DNA of 64,000 nucleotides, taken from positions 744,001 through 808,000 of the forward strand of contig JACGCK010000005.1 in assembly GCA_014925825.1 (NCBI GenBank). The letters run 5' to 3'. Each line of letters opens with the position of its first letter. Positions within the stretch are counted from its first letter, which is position 1. The translations under genes were made by a program, and so were the position numbers. The notes beneath the pieces are model-generated. The model did no database searches and was not told the origin of the DNA. It saw nothing but the letters and a program-made list of their open reading frames with translations. The stretch is from Pholiota molesta. Lineage: Eukaryota > Basidiomycota > Agaricomycetes > Agaricales > Strophariaceae. Positions 51,601 to 62,896 of the stretch are shown piece by piece.

Positions 51601-54300
51601 GGTGAGCCGAATTTAAGCGCCCAAGCCGCGTTCTTCTACGTCGCCCGAGGTTGCCCGCCATACGCACGATCGCGTAGGAGCACGATTTCAACAATTCATC
51701 TACGGCAGATTTAGACAGTCCAGCGACCCACTACAATATGCTCTAAAGCTCATTAAATGTGAGCGCATGTCATGTTAGTGGTTGTTGTTAGCCCGTCAAG
51801 TTTCGAGGGACAGAAAGTTAACACGTACGGACAGGGGCTTCCCAGTTTAGCGCGCGTGTACGTACGTTCGCTCAATTTGGACACCAGCTTCGACTTTCGA
51901 AATTCGGTAAGACTGCGATCACCAAGACCTCAGACGCTATTTTCTATTTTTCCAAAGGCGGGGGAGGTCAGAAGTACTTGGCTCTATTCGGGTTTAATAC
52001 GCGTATTATTAGTTGTAATCGGTACGCACTGCCAAGCTGCGCAGCAAGCATCATTCAATTCATTTTTGAATGCGGCGCGCATGCCCACTTCAAGTGTCGC
52101 CCAAGCTGGACCTGCTAAATATTCGACTGTCTGTAATTTACTGTGCTCCAGCCACTGCAATCCAGAATGGGAAACTTGTCAATGTCACTACAACTTTCTA
52201 CATGATACAGAGCTTTGGGCACGACAAGTCTATCCATCGCACAATTTGATTATTTTCTGGTCTGAGGCGATTGGAATAGAATAAGGAAAAGCTGGTGCAT
52301 AGTTTTTCAACCTGAGGTCTGAGGGGTGGGATGTTTATCTCAGCCAAAGGGCACCGCATTTACATAAATTTCTGATGCAGTTGAAAGAAATGCTTGGGTA
52401 TAACCGCTTAAGCGCCCAGCGCCTATGCGGCGTTTGAAATAATGCTCTTTTATGACTGAGTGAATGATTAGTACGACGTGAAAGGATTAATTGTACTACT
52501 ATTAGCTGCTAATAGCTAATAACTATTCCCGTAGGACATTGACATTGTAATGCGCCCACTCAGCTCACGCAATCTAAAATCTATACGCCCGTGCGTGCAA
52601 GCAAGGTGGTATATGTAAAACATACGCGGTATACGGCGCTCTAGTACACATTTACAAAATACGATAGACTATACCTAGATATGTCAGCGAATTCCACGCC
52701 GCTTGCCTGTCCGCTGATAAACATATCATCTAATGCCAACAGTTTTTCAAAGTTCATGCTCATGAGGACCTCGCAGGTCCGCAACTGCCATAGTTCACAA
52801 GGATTTCATCAAGCGTCAACTTTCTCACACCACATCCTTACTTACTTATAAGGATGCATCTCCATGAAGCCGTATCTATTGCATGCGTACGCAGATCAAA
52901 TGAAAAGCGAAAAGCGGGGCCGTCGCTTGCGCATCGCGGCAAGCTTGCGGGACGGTCAGAATTTCAGAAATTCTGATATCTGCGTCGTTGCTGCGCGCAT
53001 ATGATGAAGCGGTAAGAAATACGGTCACAGAAGGTTTGGACAAAATGGATTTGATAAGGCCAGACGACTGGTATACCATATATCACCTATCCATTGAAAA
53101 GCTTCAAGTTGTATTTCATTCGTACATGTCATTGAAATGTTTGACTTGAAGTCTTGTACATATGATTGTTCAATTAAACCTGCTCTAGCCTCTAATCCAG
53201 CTGCTCGAGAGATCCATGGAATGGTGGGCCACAATCAAAGGCGCCATTCATGAGTAAGCTCTACATATGTCACCAATACTTCAATACCACTTTATAATTT
53301 TAAATTCCATGATATCACCTGGAATTACCCCATGTATATTACTTGAAAGGACGGGATAGCGGCCTCTGGCCTCAGCACTGATCAGTCCCAAATCGAGGCG
53401 CAAGAAGTCGCCAGTATTGAGGAGGTATGATTGCTGGGAATGTGCATTGTACGATTACAACACCACGCTGGCGAGTTCGGTCCGAAAAAAAAAAAACAAA
53501 GACAGCAGCTACACAGATTGGGAATTGCTGGTCACCAAGCCAAAGCGCGATAAATCCGAGGCTTAGAGGCGCTGTGAATCAACTGTGAATGGAAAATGAT
53601 CCAATGAAGATTTGAAGTCTGTAAACAGTAATGGCCACGAAAAGGTACATACCTCAGGTACAGGATTAAAGATTTTCGAAAGGATTTTGAATCCCTGTTC
53701 GAGGATTCCCTGATATTCTGAATGTGTGAGCATTTTATTTGCGGATAATCAAAACATTCTCCCTTTCATCTGAAACATACGGACTCTGTATGTTATGGGC
53801 CGTAGGAAGCAGAAAATATAGCATATTCCCCCGACGCAGGAACACAGACGGCGGATATACTTGAGAAGCCCTGGGATTTGCCGGAAGACAGACAGAAAGA
53901 ACAAGTACATAACACAGAATAGGGAATTGGCCGCTGGCCGCATAGATAGCGCGTTCACAAGCAAGATCAAGAAGGTGGCCGATCCAATTGAGCTAGCTAT
54001 ATCTGTAAATCAGGAAGTTCCGCTCAGCTGCCGTTTCAAAATATTTGAATGAAGGATAGTAAATTTAGAGCGCGAAGGGTTATTTATGCGATTCTTGGCC
54101 ACGGCTTTTACTATAGATACGATAAACAGGCATCTCGGGAGAACCTAGATGTCGAGTCAGAAACACGGCGAAAATGGAGTGCGGAATCGATAACTCATAC
54201 AATTTACAACAAGTGAATGAATGCTATATTCGTCCAGGCACCCGCATCCACCACGACATACGGAGGCGCGGTTCCAGGACGACATCCCACGACATGTGTT
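48675..54300. other. 5.6-kb gene-poor region with degenerate repeats
   Basis: This is the longest stretch without a recognised gene. Frames of 200 codons at 49046-49648 (+) and 170 codons at 51772-52284 (+) exist, but neither shows domain-like composition. The sequence shifts from GC-rich (48.7-49.3 kb) to A/T-rich. A cluster of GCCAAG-centred repeats lies at 50907-51530. No LTR, terminal inverted repeat or transposase motif was identified, though a decayed element is possible. Confidence 0.45.
50907..51530 (+). repeat. cluster of nine GCCAAG-centred degenerate repeats
   Basis: GCCAAG occurs at about 50911, 51007, 51017, 51048, 51099, 51214, 51245, 51424 and 51502, most often as (A)GAGCCAAGG(A). 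Several copies are followed by related tails such as GTCTAGAAGCCATC (50921) and GTCTAGAAGGTCATC (51256). Nine copies of a 6-mer in about 620 bases is far above chance. Confidence 0.6.
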
Positions 54301-57136
54301 CTATCCCAGATCGTCTGCGTCCCGCTTCCGCTTCATTTCCCGTGAAACTTTATGTTGTGCCGCTTCATGCTTAGCCAATTCCGGAGGAACCTTGGACACT
54401 GGACTCTTCGAAATTTCTGGAATAAAGGAGATAAGCGATAATCAGAATACAATATTGAAAATTTCCTGTGGCAAAACCGTACCTTGTCTTAGGTCATACC
54501 TGAGAAAGCAACGGATTAATGAAAAAAGCAATACACAATAGCAGGGAAGGTACTCACATCACTTCGTCGTCGTCGTTGGTGAGGAAGGTTATAGCAACAC
54601 CCATCTTACCAGCTCGTCCAGTACGACCTATTTGCGCTCGTAAGTAAAGATAAAGGCAGTACAGTACGGAGCATATGATACAGACCAATACGATGAACAT
54701 ATGCTTCGATTGTATTCGCCATTTGGAAGTTGATAACAAGACTGACGTCTTGTACGTCAATACCACGACCAGCCAAATCAGTGGCTACAAGAACATGTGC
54801 TTCGCCGCTGCGTAGAGCTTGCAAAGAAGCTTCTCGCTGCTCCTGATTCTTTCCTGAATGAAGAGTCGATGCACTCCACTGTAAAAATAAAGAATGATAT
54901 GAGACGTGTGGATTCGGAATTCGGGGAAATGAACACATACTCCTGCCCGTGATAAATCTTTGGCCACCATGTCTGCTGTCTTCTTCTGGTTGACGAACAC
55001 GATAATCGGAGAGGCGAATTGGCCACTGTTGAGAATTTCGAGCAGCTTTTGTCTGGGAAATTACGACAAGGTTAACATTTTCAGCAGTAAGAAAGTAATT
55101 GACCCACTTTTTCTTCTCGTCTCCGCTGACGAATTCCACCCGCTGTTCGACGGTATCGACTGCACGTCCAGCCTCACCGATAGTAATGATAGCTGGCTTC
55201 TTCAAATACTTCCGAGCAAGACGCTCGACGGCAGCAGGCATCGTAGCAGAGAAAAGGGTAGTGACACGAGTTCGTCCTTTCTTTATGACTTCTCCGTCGA
55301 TGTCCATTTGTTCTCCTTGATCCTCTCCCTCCATGGTTTCGCTGGGGAGAGCATCCAAAATGAACGTCAAATCTGCCTCGAATCCAAGATGCACCATTCG
55401 ATCGGCTTCATCCATGACAACGTAGCGGCATTGAGACAGCACGAGAACACGACGTTCGATGACATCTTTTAGACGACCGGGAGTAGCAATGATAATTTCT
55501 GCACCCTCTCGTAAATTGAATTGCTGTTCTTCAACAGCTCGCTATATTATTGATTAATCAACCACGAAGAGGTAATGGATAATGAAGGTCGACTCACTCC
55601 TCCGACAATAGAAACACACTTGAAACCTAAAGGAGACGCGAATTTACGTGCTTCACTTTCGATTTGCTGCGCCAATTCACGCGTTGGAGCCATGATAAGT
55701 GCGTATGGGCCCAAATGCCGGTTGTCGTCAGTGAACAGTGGTAATTTCGAGATAAATGCAAGCATAGGAATGACAAAGGCAGCAGTTTTACCGGAACCTA
55801 ACGAAATAAATGTATGAGTGGATGTATTCTGGCGAAAATATGAGGCTGGGCAAACCTGTTTCTGCAATACCAATGATATCACGGTTTTGCAAACCAATTG
55901 GAATGGCCTGTCGTTGAATAGGCGATGGCTCCTTATATCCAATTGCATCTATACAGTCTAAAATTGACTGGGGAATGGTAGATTCTTTCCAAGACCGCAA
56001 AGGATGGGGAATTGAGCCGCCTAACTTACCATTAATACATATTCGAAACCAAAGAGAAAAATACAAAACATACCTCGAGCAGAGATACTGAAATCCTCCC
56101 TGAAGATACGCCAATCGCGCTCCTTCATCTCCTCTAGTGGCTTTTCCGTCCAATGTCTGTCATCATAGCCTGCTTTAGCAGCATTTCTGCGCTCCATGGC
56201 ATCGGCCAATTGAACAGCATGGCCGCCATTCCCGCTCTTGCGGGGTCCACTCCCACCGCCGTCGTCCATCCCCGCGAGCCTGCCCCTCCCGAACATTACC
56301 TGAGCGCCCTGCCGATTGCTGCCCACGGCCACGGGGGAGTCTTCCGCGAACGTGTCGTCCTGCGCATCCCAGTCAAACACGAACTTCCTGTCGTTCATCT
56401 TCCGAATTTTGCGCTTCTTCTTGTCGACACCAAGGTAGCGGGACCGAATCGCCGTCAGGTCGTTGTCGGTCATCGGTGGCACGTAAGTCTCGGAGCCGTT
56501 GTGGTCCAGAGAGGGAGGAGCAGGAGGGCCCATGGAGATATCTGCGGAAGACGCGCCATTCGTGGCTTTGCCACGGTTGGCACGAGGGGCAGTGGGGACA
56601 TTCTGGAACCCTTCGCGGGGCCGCCGGTCGTCCTGCGGAGGGGGCTGTCGACCGCCTCGAGGCGCATCCCGATCCCGCCTGCCCGAGCGGTCGTTGCGGT
56701 CGTGACGGTCATTGCGATCACTTCGATCACGTTCGTTGTCTGGTATATGCAAGATAGAACGAAAAAGAGAGGCATCAATGAGAAGGAAACCCACTGGAAG
56801 GAAGTACTGAAAGCACTAACATCGGCCACTACCACCATACTTGGAATCTCGCTCCCGTCGTAGTTCGTCGGCCTGTGTCTCAAGATTCAGGCGATCGCGG
56901 CGGGCTGCTTCTGCCCTTTCTTTTTCTTCCTTGATCTCCTGTGCGCGCTTGGCTATGGCGAGTTTAGCACGTTCTTCCTTGGATAGGAACTTTGGCTGTC
57001 GCAGATGGTCAGTATGCGACGTACGTACTGGCGGCGAAAAGGCATGCAGACAAACCTTAGACGCCGCCTCCTTCTCCTCGCGCTGTTTTTGGAGAAGAGT
57101 CTCGATGGAAAGTGGTTCTGAACGGTGTCCGTCCAT
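54301..57136 (-). CDS. PRP28: DEAD-box RNA helicase Prp28 (U5 snRNP)
   Basis: Prp28 swaps U1 for U6 at the 5' splice site. [20 protein letters not shown] and [19 protein letters not shown] start the charged N-terminus. An Arg/Asp-rich (RS-like) stretch, [20 protein letters not shown], follows, then [12 protein letters not shown] and [20 protein letters not shown], both diagnostic for Prp28. Helicase motifs: [17 protein letters not shown] (Q), AETGSGKT joined across an intron (I), PTRELAQQI (Ia), TPGRL (Ib), MDEADRM (II), FSATMP (III), [12 protein letters not shown] and [10 protein letters not shown] (VI). The end is [20 protein letters not shown]. Residue and intron order are consistent throughout. 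The start is 142 bp from a divergent EF-hand gene. Confidence 0.95.
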
Positions 57137-57278
57137 GGTATAACGGAGAGAGTTGTGTTCGCGGCACGGGCACAAGTCATATTGATCCTGACTTCCTTTT
57201 CAGGAACTCCGCAATTTCTGATTCCATTTGATTGAACAACACAAGCAGACGTTCGACCCTTATCGTCCATTAGTTTCC
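57137..57278. promoter_or_regulatory. short divergent promoter, PRP28 / EF-hand gene
   Basis: Only 142 bases separate the two outward-facing start codons, so both genes must share regulatory sequence here. Confidence 0.55.
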
Positions 57279-57858
57279 ATGTCTGAGCAAGCATCTCAAA
57301 GTACATCAAACTCGCTGCTTCTTGACGATGAAGGGGTATTACTGATCAGGTATGATTTCCTGTCGCTTTGCTATTGGTCAAAATTTGTGCGCACATAAGG
57401 ACATCCCATCTTAGTTAGAGATTTGCTTGAAGCACATCTTCGCAAAATACTGCACACCCGCAGTGGAACGATCTCTTGGCGGCAATGCACTCCTCACACC
57501 ACCAGAAGGCGCGTACCTTTCCGAAGAGGGTCTGCAGAAATGGGCCCTAGACACGAACGGGGAGCCTTTCTCCGAGGAGACTAAAGAAGAAGTGGTCGAA
57601 AATTTTGATGTTACGGACGATGGTAATCTCACGTACGTCCTCAAAAAAAGCAGGCTCGAATCAGCATAATATTAGCTCAAATATGTTACATAGTTTCAAA
57701 GGATTTTTTCAACTCTATCAACTCCAAACAGAGAATGACGAAACAGAAACTTGGAAGGACTTGGTATGTTTTTACTATCTCATGGGAATCAGATTATTGA
57801 CGATTGAAATAAGGAAACTCATGGCTTCGATAGAACACTCAACCTTGTTAAAAGTTAA
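57279..57858 (+). CDS. EF-hand domain protein
   Basis: The start MSEQASQSTSNSLLLDDEGV leads through an intron to LEICLKHIFAKYCTPAVERS, then NALLTPPEGAYLSEEGLQKW, FSEETKEEVVENFDVTDDGN and the EF-hand-like loop DVTDDGNLTFKGFFQLYQL. After a last intron it ends ETHGFDRTLNLVKS. The loop has Asp at positions 1 and 5 and Gly at 6, so calcium binding is plausible. About 135 residues, single hand recognised. The first intron's acceptor (TTAG at 57411-57414) joins in frame only if one T is missing from 57415-57416, again an apparent base deletion. Such proteins occur in many fungi; the role is unknown. Confidence 0.75.
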
Positions 57859-57971
57859 ATCTGAAGAGCTCAACGTCGATATAAACGAATTTTTCAATTC
57901 ATGGTAAGACAGGACCTCAGGGTCTCGCCAAGGCTGGTTATTGTTGCGTGATTGATGCTTCAGGAAATGCA

Positions 57972-59005
57972 TTAAGACCCAGAGTTTATGTTGACTGTAA
58001 GATGGGAGCATTGGATCGAACTTTCGGAAAGGATTCTTAGGGCGGAAAAAATTCCTAAATAAGAAGAAGATTTCAACAGAGTCGAAAAGGTTGAGTAGTA
58101 GTATGCCTGAAAGATACAGATATGCTTCACCACGCTACCCAATACTTGCCACAGGATGTAATGATGGATGCAGTCTGAATTTCCATATTTCAACACCTTC
58201 CCAATCTGATTTATTCCACTGAGATCCTTTTTCAACAGCTTGACCAGCTTTTTGTGGGGAATCCTTTCGACATCAAAGCTCCAATTGTCCTTGGCATCAG
58301 TGAGAAGACGATCTACCAGGGCAGGATCACGGCGCTCGATGCAGAGGAGAATGAGGGGATAGCGAGAAGCAGAAGCAGACAGCATGCTCAGGGCATGAAG
58401 AGTGCGTAACATGGGCTCGATAAGGTCCAGAGAATAGACGGTATCTGCTGAGATTATGAGATCGAAGGGAGGCTGTTGCAAAGACAGAGATGACTGGGCC
58501 GCGGAGGAGACGCCCGAGTGAGAGGCGATGGCATGCTCATGGTCCCATGTCCATTTTTCTGGCGGAACAGACCAGTCGAGTTCTCGAATTTGGATGGTTC
58601 CAGAACCAGCTGGGAGAGCGGAAAGGTTGTTTGTGATGTTCTTCGTGAGCACGGAAGAGATCACATGTGGAATGTCCGTCGCGAGTACGTCCCAACCCAG
58701 CGAGCTTAGAGCGAGGCTGCACGCGAGGCTGAATAGCGGAAGCAGCAGCAGAAGGCAGAGACGCACGCAGTGAGGCCAATGCCACTTCCGAGTTCTATTG
58801 CACACGGGCGGTGATGCACGGCCGAGCTGGTGAATTTGGGGTGGGACTGGGCGAGATACATGGCGAGACACTGGCCGCCGAGCCAGAGGGCGGTGCCGTT
58901 GGCGACGCCATCTGCGAGCTGTGCGAGGACGAAGGCGGCGTTGTTGAAGGGGCAGCGGAGGAGGGGGATGTGTTTTGTGGAATGGGCTGGCTGGGAAGAC
59001 GTCAT
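57972..59005 (-). CDS. class I SAM-dependent methyltransferase, family 16 (protein lysine methyltransferase-like)
   Basis: The start MTSSQPAHSTKHIPLLRCPF (59005) leads to a first conserved block ANGTALWLGGQCLAMYLAQ. Motif I, AIELGSGIGLTA, joined across an intron to LALSSLGWDVLATDI, is the SAM-binding glycine loop and following acidic residue. ELDWSVPPEKW and PFDLIISADTVYSLDLIEPM match the Methyltransf_16 D-x-x-x-x-(S/A)D-x-x-Y block. The family includes METTL21-type enzymes that methylate lysines on elongation factors and chaperones; the substrate here cannot be told. The 3' end is uncertain: the frame stays open to 57972, but an intron could begin after HHYILWQ (near 58160). It is divergent from the RhoGEF gene. 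Confidence 0.78.
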
Positions 59006-59164
59006 GTTCAAGTCCGAAAGTGGTGTTTGTTTGGAATCCACGCCGTTGCCCGTGCCAACCTCCGTGCAGCCTCGTGGGGTCCTCGCGCAACGACGACCAC
59101 ATCCTGAGCACTCCCTCCAACGTCCCCGCCGCACAGGCAGCCCCTGCGTCCTCCCCTGCGCGCT
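59006..59164. promoter_or_regulatory. short divergent promoter, methyltransferase / RhoGEF
   Basis: The two start codons are 159 bases apart and face outward. C-rich on the plus strand toward the RhoGEF start, as usual for fungal 5' UTRs. Confidence 0.5.
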
Positions 59165-62100
59165 ATGAAGGCCTTTTTTCACCGCCTCCACATCGGCAGC
59201 GGCGCAAAGGACAAGGATCGGGATGCTGCTGCCGCTACCGCTCCCAGAGAGAAATTCCCGCCCCTGCCATCCTGGCCCCCGCAAGACTCCCAGCGCCCGA
59301 CGTCGACATCAACTGTCCCGGCCTCATTAGCGTCGTTCAAACCTCTGCCGGAACTTTTGCCCTCGCAAAGCACTTCGCAGCTCTCGTCGAGACCTCTTCC
59401 TGCTATCCAATCGTCTCCTTCTGATTCCCAAGCCGATTTGCGTTCTATCCAAAGCGTATCTACACCAAAGCGCTCAAATATACCTCTACAAACAGACGAG
59501 AATGCGCAGGATTCATCAGCAAACACGTCCGAATCGACACCCCGCAACTCGCGCAAAACGAATGGTTCAGTTTCAGCAAATGGGGCTTCAAACACGAGCG
59601 CCGCGCTGGACGTACAGAAGAAAGTCGCATTCATATCTCCTCCTCCAACGCCAACGCCCCTCGATTTCGATCGAGCATTACCAGACGCCCCCACCAGTAC
59701 AACCCCCACCCCTCCAACTGCAGTTCCGTTGAAAACAACAGTATCACGTTTCCAGGCTGTGTATGGAAAAGAGCCGCGCGCCTCTCTGTCCCTAGGTGCT
59801 TCTTCTTCCAAGACTGATGTTTCTGCAGCGAACAAAGCTACCGTCAAAGCTACATCAACGCGAACAGCATCGCCCTACCTCCAGAAAACTTTCGAAGGGC
59901 AGTCAGCCCAGTCTCTTCGTTCTGGGACCCCGTATTCCCAAATGTCCAACAACACAAGCGGCAGTCGCATACTGTCGGCGCAATCATGGAGCGAGGTAAC
60001 TGAAGAAGACCTCGTGTCGAACATTGGATCGCGTGAACGCACTCGGCAAGAAGTTCTTTTTGAAATTATTTCTAGCGAAGAGAGGTGAGCCACAAAATCC
60101 CACTTGACAGCTCAAGTCATTTATCAGTCCACCAAAGATATGTTCAAGAGCTTGTTAAGATGAAAGATACATTTATTGACCCTCTACTTCATCCTTACTC
60201 CGTGACAAGCACTTCTGTGGCTTCAACCCCCAACCTGGATTATGACTATTATCGCGCTGAATCACCTTTCGAATCCACAGATGATCTTCCACCCATTGCC
60301 GCCCGCTTTATGTCTCCTACACCCTCCATGAATCCTCCGCACACTTCTCCACAAATTTCCTCCTCTCCTCGATCAAAAGATGCGCCTCACATCGATGGTG
60401 AGTCTGTAGAAACCGAAGATGAAGAAGAGGCTACCGACCGCGCTGGCCGATTGTACGATTCCTCGAGAAGACCGGGTACTAGCCCCAGCTCAAGGAGCGA
60501 ACATCCCAGATCTCCATATCGCCTTCAGGCAACGCGGTCGACTGGTCGTGCAAGTGGTACTTCAGTGCCCTTCCCTTCTCGATCACATAACTCACTTCCT
60601 GTCGCCCCTCGTAATGCACACTCTGCCTCTACGCATTCCTTAGGTCAATCTACAGCTGAACAAGAAGACCGCGATCGTGGCCGGAAATACAGCCAGGGCC
60701 AAAGCGAATCGCCAAATAAGGGTATGTTAAGGAAACTCCGAAGAAGCCAAACCAATACAGACGGGATTCTCGGTAATGCTATTGCTCCTCATCAACTACC
60801 GGAAGACCTGCGAATATGTCTCGAAGTAATCGATAGCGGGGTTTTCGACGGTCACAAGCGACTGTCGGAAGCGTTGAAAAAGCGATACGATGAACAATTT
60901 CCTCTTGTCCGATCCCTTGCTGACGTTTTTGTGTCAAATGTAAGTCCATCAGCTGTAATAATGAGTAGATATGACTAATAGATAACACTAGTCCGACATC
61001 TTCCATGGCTATGCCACTTATGTGTTACACCTCGAACGGGCTCTTGAACAGGTGGATGCGGCCCTTTCCAATCAGTCGATTAAAAAACCAAAGAAACAAG
61101 ATGCAGCAGAATGGCAGAAAGTCTGCAAAGTCTTGCAAAAGCTCGAGGAAAACGCGTGCGAAAAGGGCGAAACTGGGCTAGCCATTACGCTCTCCAAGCC
61201 GTTCCAGCGACTCCTGAAATATCCTCTTCTCTTCCAAAACCTCTTGTTCCATACTGACCCCAGTACATTTGAGTACGAGAGTACTTTGCAAATGGTCGCA
61301 GAGGTGGAGAACATTGTCAGAAGTATCGAGGACGAGAAGATACAAAAGGAGGAGCGCGACAAGACTCGCGACGTGTTTGCTCGTATTGATGGCCTCGATA
61401 AGGTTCGACAGCTGGCGTTGCCTAAACCATCTCGTGTACTCCTCGAAGAACGACCGTGTAGTCTGGGACTGAGTCCTCTTGGTGCAGTGAAACCAGTTTC
61501 GCCACCGCCCGTTGTCAATGCAAAGGGTGTTAGAGGCAAATCGTCGTTCAAACGCCTCAGTGATGTGCTTCAGTCGAATGGGTTAGGAGGGAAGAAAGAT
61601 CTTTGGTTTGTCGTGTTCAATGATGTTGTTCTTCAGTGTCAGCGAACTGGAACAACTTCTCTGCCTTTGGTCGCTTCTACCAATTCACGGACAAATTCTC
61701 TACCAGAATTCCAAGGAAAGGCCAAATATGCAACTACTGGTCGCCGAAATTCAGCAGTCAAGCCTCGGAATATGTACAAGTTCATCAAGGTAAACAAATT
61801 TAAAGTATGCGGTATCTAATTCAATTGGCTAACGTCTTTTCAGATCGAGACGTGGGCCATTGGAGATGTTTTGCATCCTCGAGAAGGGGTTGTATCCATG
61901 GAAGAGTGAGATTCCTCTTCAATCATTCAAGGATATAATTCTCATCACAGTATTGTCAGCATGGACAAATTAAGAACACAAGCGCTATCAAGTCAACCGA
62001 GAATCGTCCCTCTTCCAGACGACGATGAACGGGAGAATGGTGACGATTCTGACGATTCTGATAAGAAAAGCAAGATGAGCTTCTCTTATTGGGGCGCAGA

Positions 62101-62549
62101 TAAAGTTACGGTTCAAAAACCCGTTTTGAAAGGACGAGCGCCTGTTGTTACAAGGCGCGGCGGCGGCGTTGCATCGTACGGCCGCGAATCGTCCGCCAAT
62201 GCTAAATTGGCACGCGACTTGTCTCAGACGGTTCCTCAAATACCCGCCCGTCAGCCGTCGTCTGCAGAGCGTGACGCCGACTCCTCGTCGCCCGCCGCTC
62301 CTAGAGGAGGGCCCAAATTATGCAAGAGCGACTATTACCCGACCCGCTTGGGACACAAGCACGCGGTCCCCTATACCCCCTGCTACGAAACGCCCACGAA
62401 ATACCTCGGCAGCAAGTCCTTCGACGCGAACGCCGAATACCAACGGTGCTAAAAGCCCTGTGGCATCACCCGCGCCATCAGAAGACTCTGGCGTGGGCCT
62501 GTACCGCCAGATGCTTGCTAACGACCCCTCCCTCAATAATAGTGCTTGA
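59165..62549 (+). CDS. Rho guanine-nucleotide exchange factor with split DH domain
   Basis: It activates Rho/Rac/Cdc42-type GTPases. MKAFFHRLHIGSGAKDKDRD begins a 280-residue Ser/Pro-rich region. The DH domain opens with RTRQEVLFEIISSEERYVQE and LVKMKDTFIDPLLHPYSV across a 53-bp intron (60085-60137), and is then interrupted by about 195 low-complexity residues (60204-60795). It resumes PEDLRICLEVIDSG, SDIFHGYATYVLHLERAL and the signature ITLSKPFQRLLKYPLLFQNL. A PH-like part follows (KKDLWFVVFNDVVLQCQ, MYKFIKIETWAIGDVL). The C-terminal tail is best read to 62549 (GLYRQMLANDPSLNNSA), which requires a frame change near 62310; otherwise it ends at 62452. Confidence 0.88.
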
Positions 62550-62896
62550 AGAGCTCGAATTTAAGCGCCTCCCACTCTCCGTGTTTTGTTTTGCTCTCAC
62601 TTTTCCAATATATCCTAATACACTATTCCCCGTCATTATTCCCATTGTTATTTCGTCGTCTTTCATTCACGTCCTGTTGTTCACGATCATGCCCAGATTC
62701 TTCCGCGTTGCCGTTACCCCTCCTTATTGTTCTCTCAACAGAAAACTCTGCGAATTGAATAGGATCTGCTTTTTCAACTTCATCGACTCAATATTTACTA
62801 CAACGCATTCTTTCCATTTATTTACGACACTTCCAACTAGATTCCAAATATTGTATCAACATCACACTCTTTTGTTCTTTTTCCAGGATTCTTTAA
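62550..62896. other. convergent intergenic region
   Basis: About 350 T-rich bases between the RhoGEF and asparagine synthetase stop codons; both 3' UTRs are expected here and no gene is seen. Confidence 0.45.

Noticed and set aside
51772..52284. 170-codon plus-strand frame
   Set aside because: No domain or compositional signal of coding; kept only as part of the gene-poor region.
34141..62568. TTAAGCGC occurring about six times in scattered places (33.1, 34.1, 34.7, 51.6, 52.4, 62.6 kb)
   Set aside because: Only mildly above the roughly two expected by chance for an 8-mer on both strands, and the contexts are unrelated.
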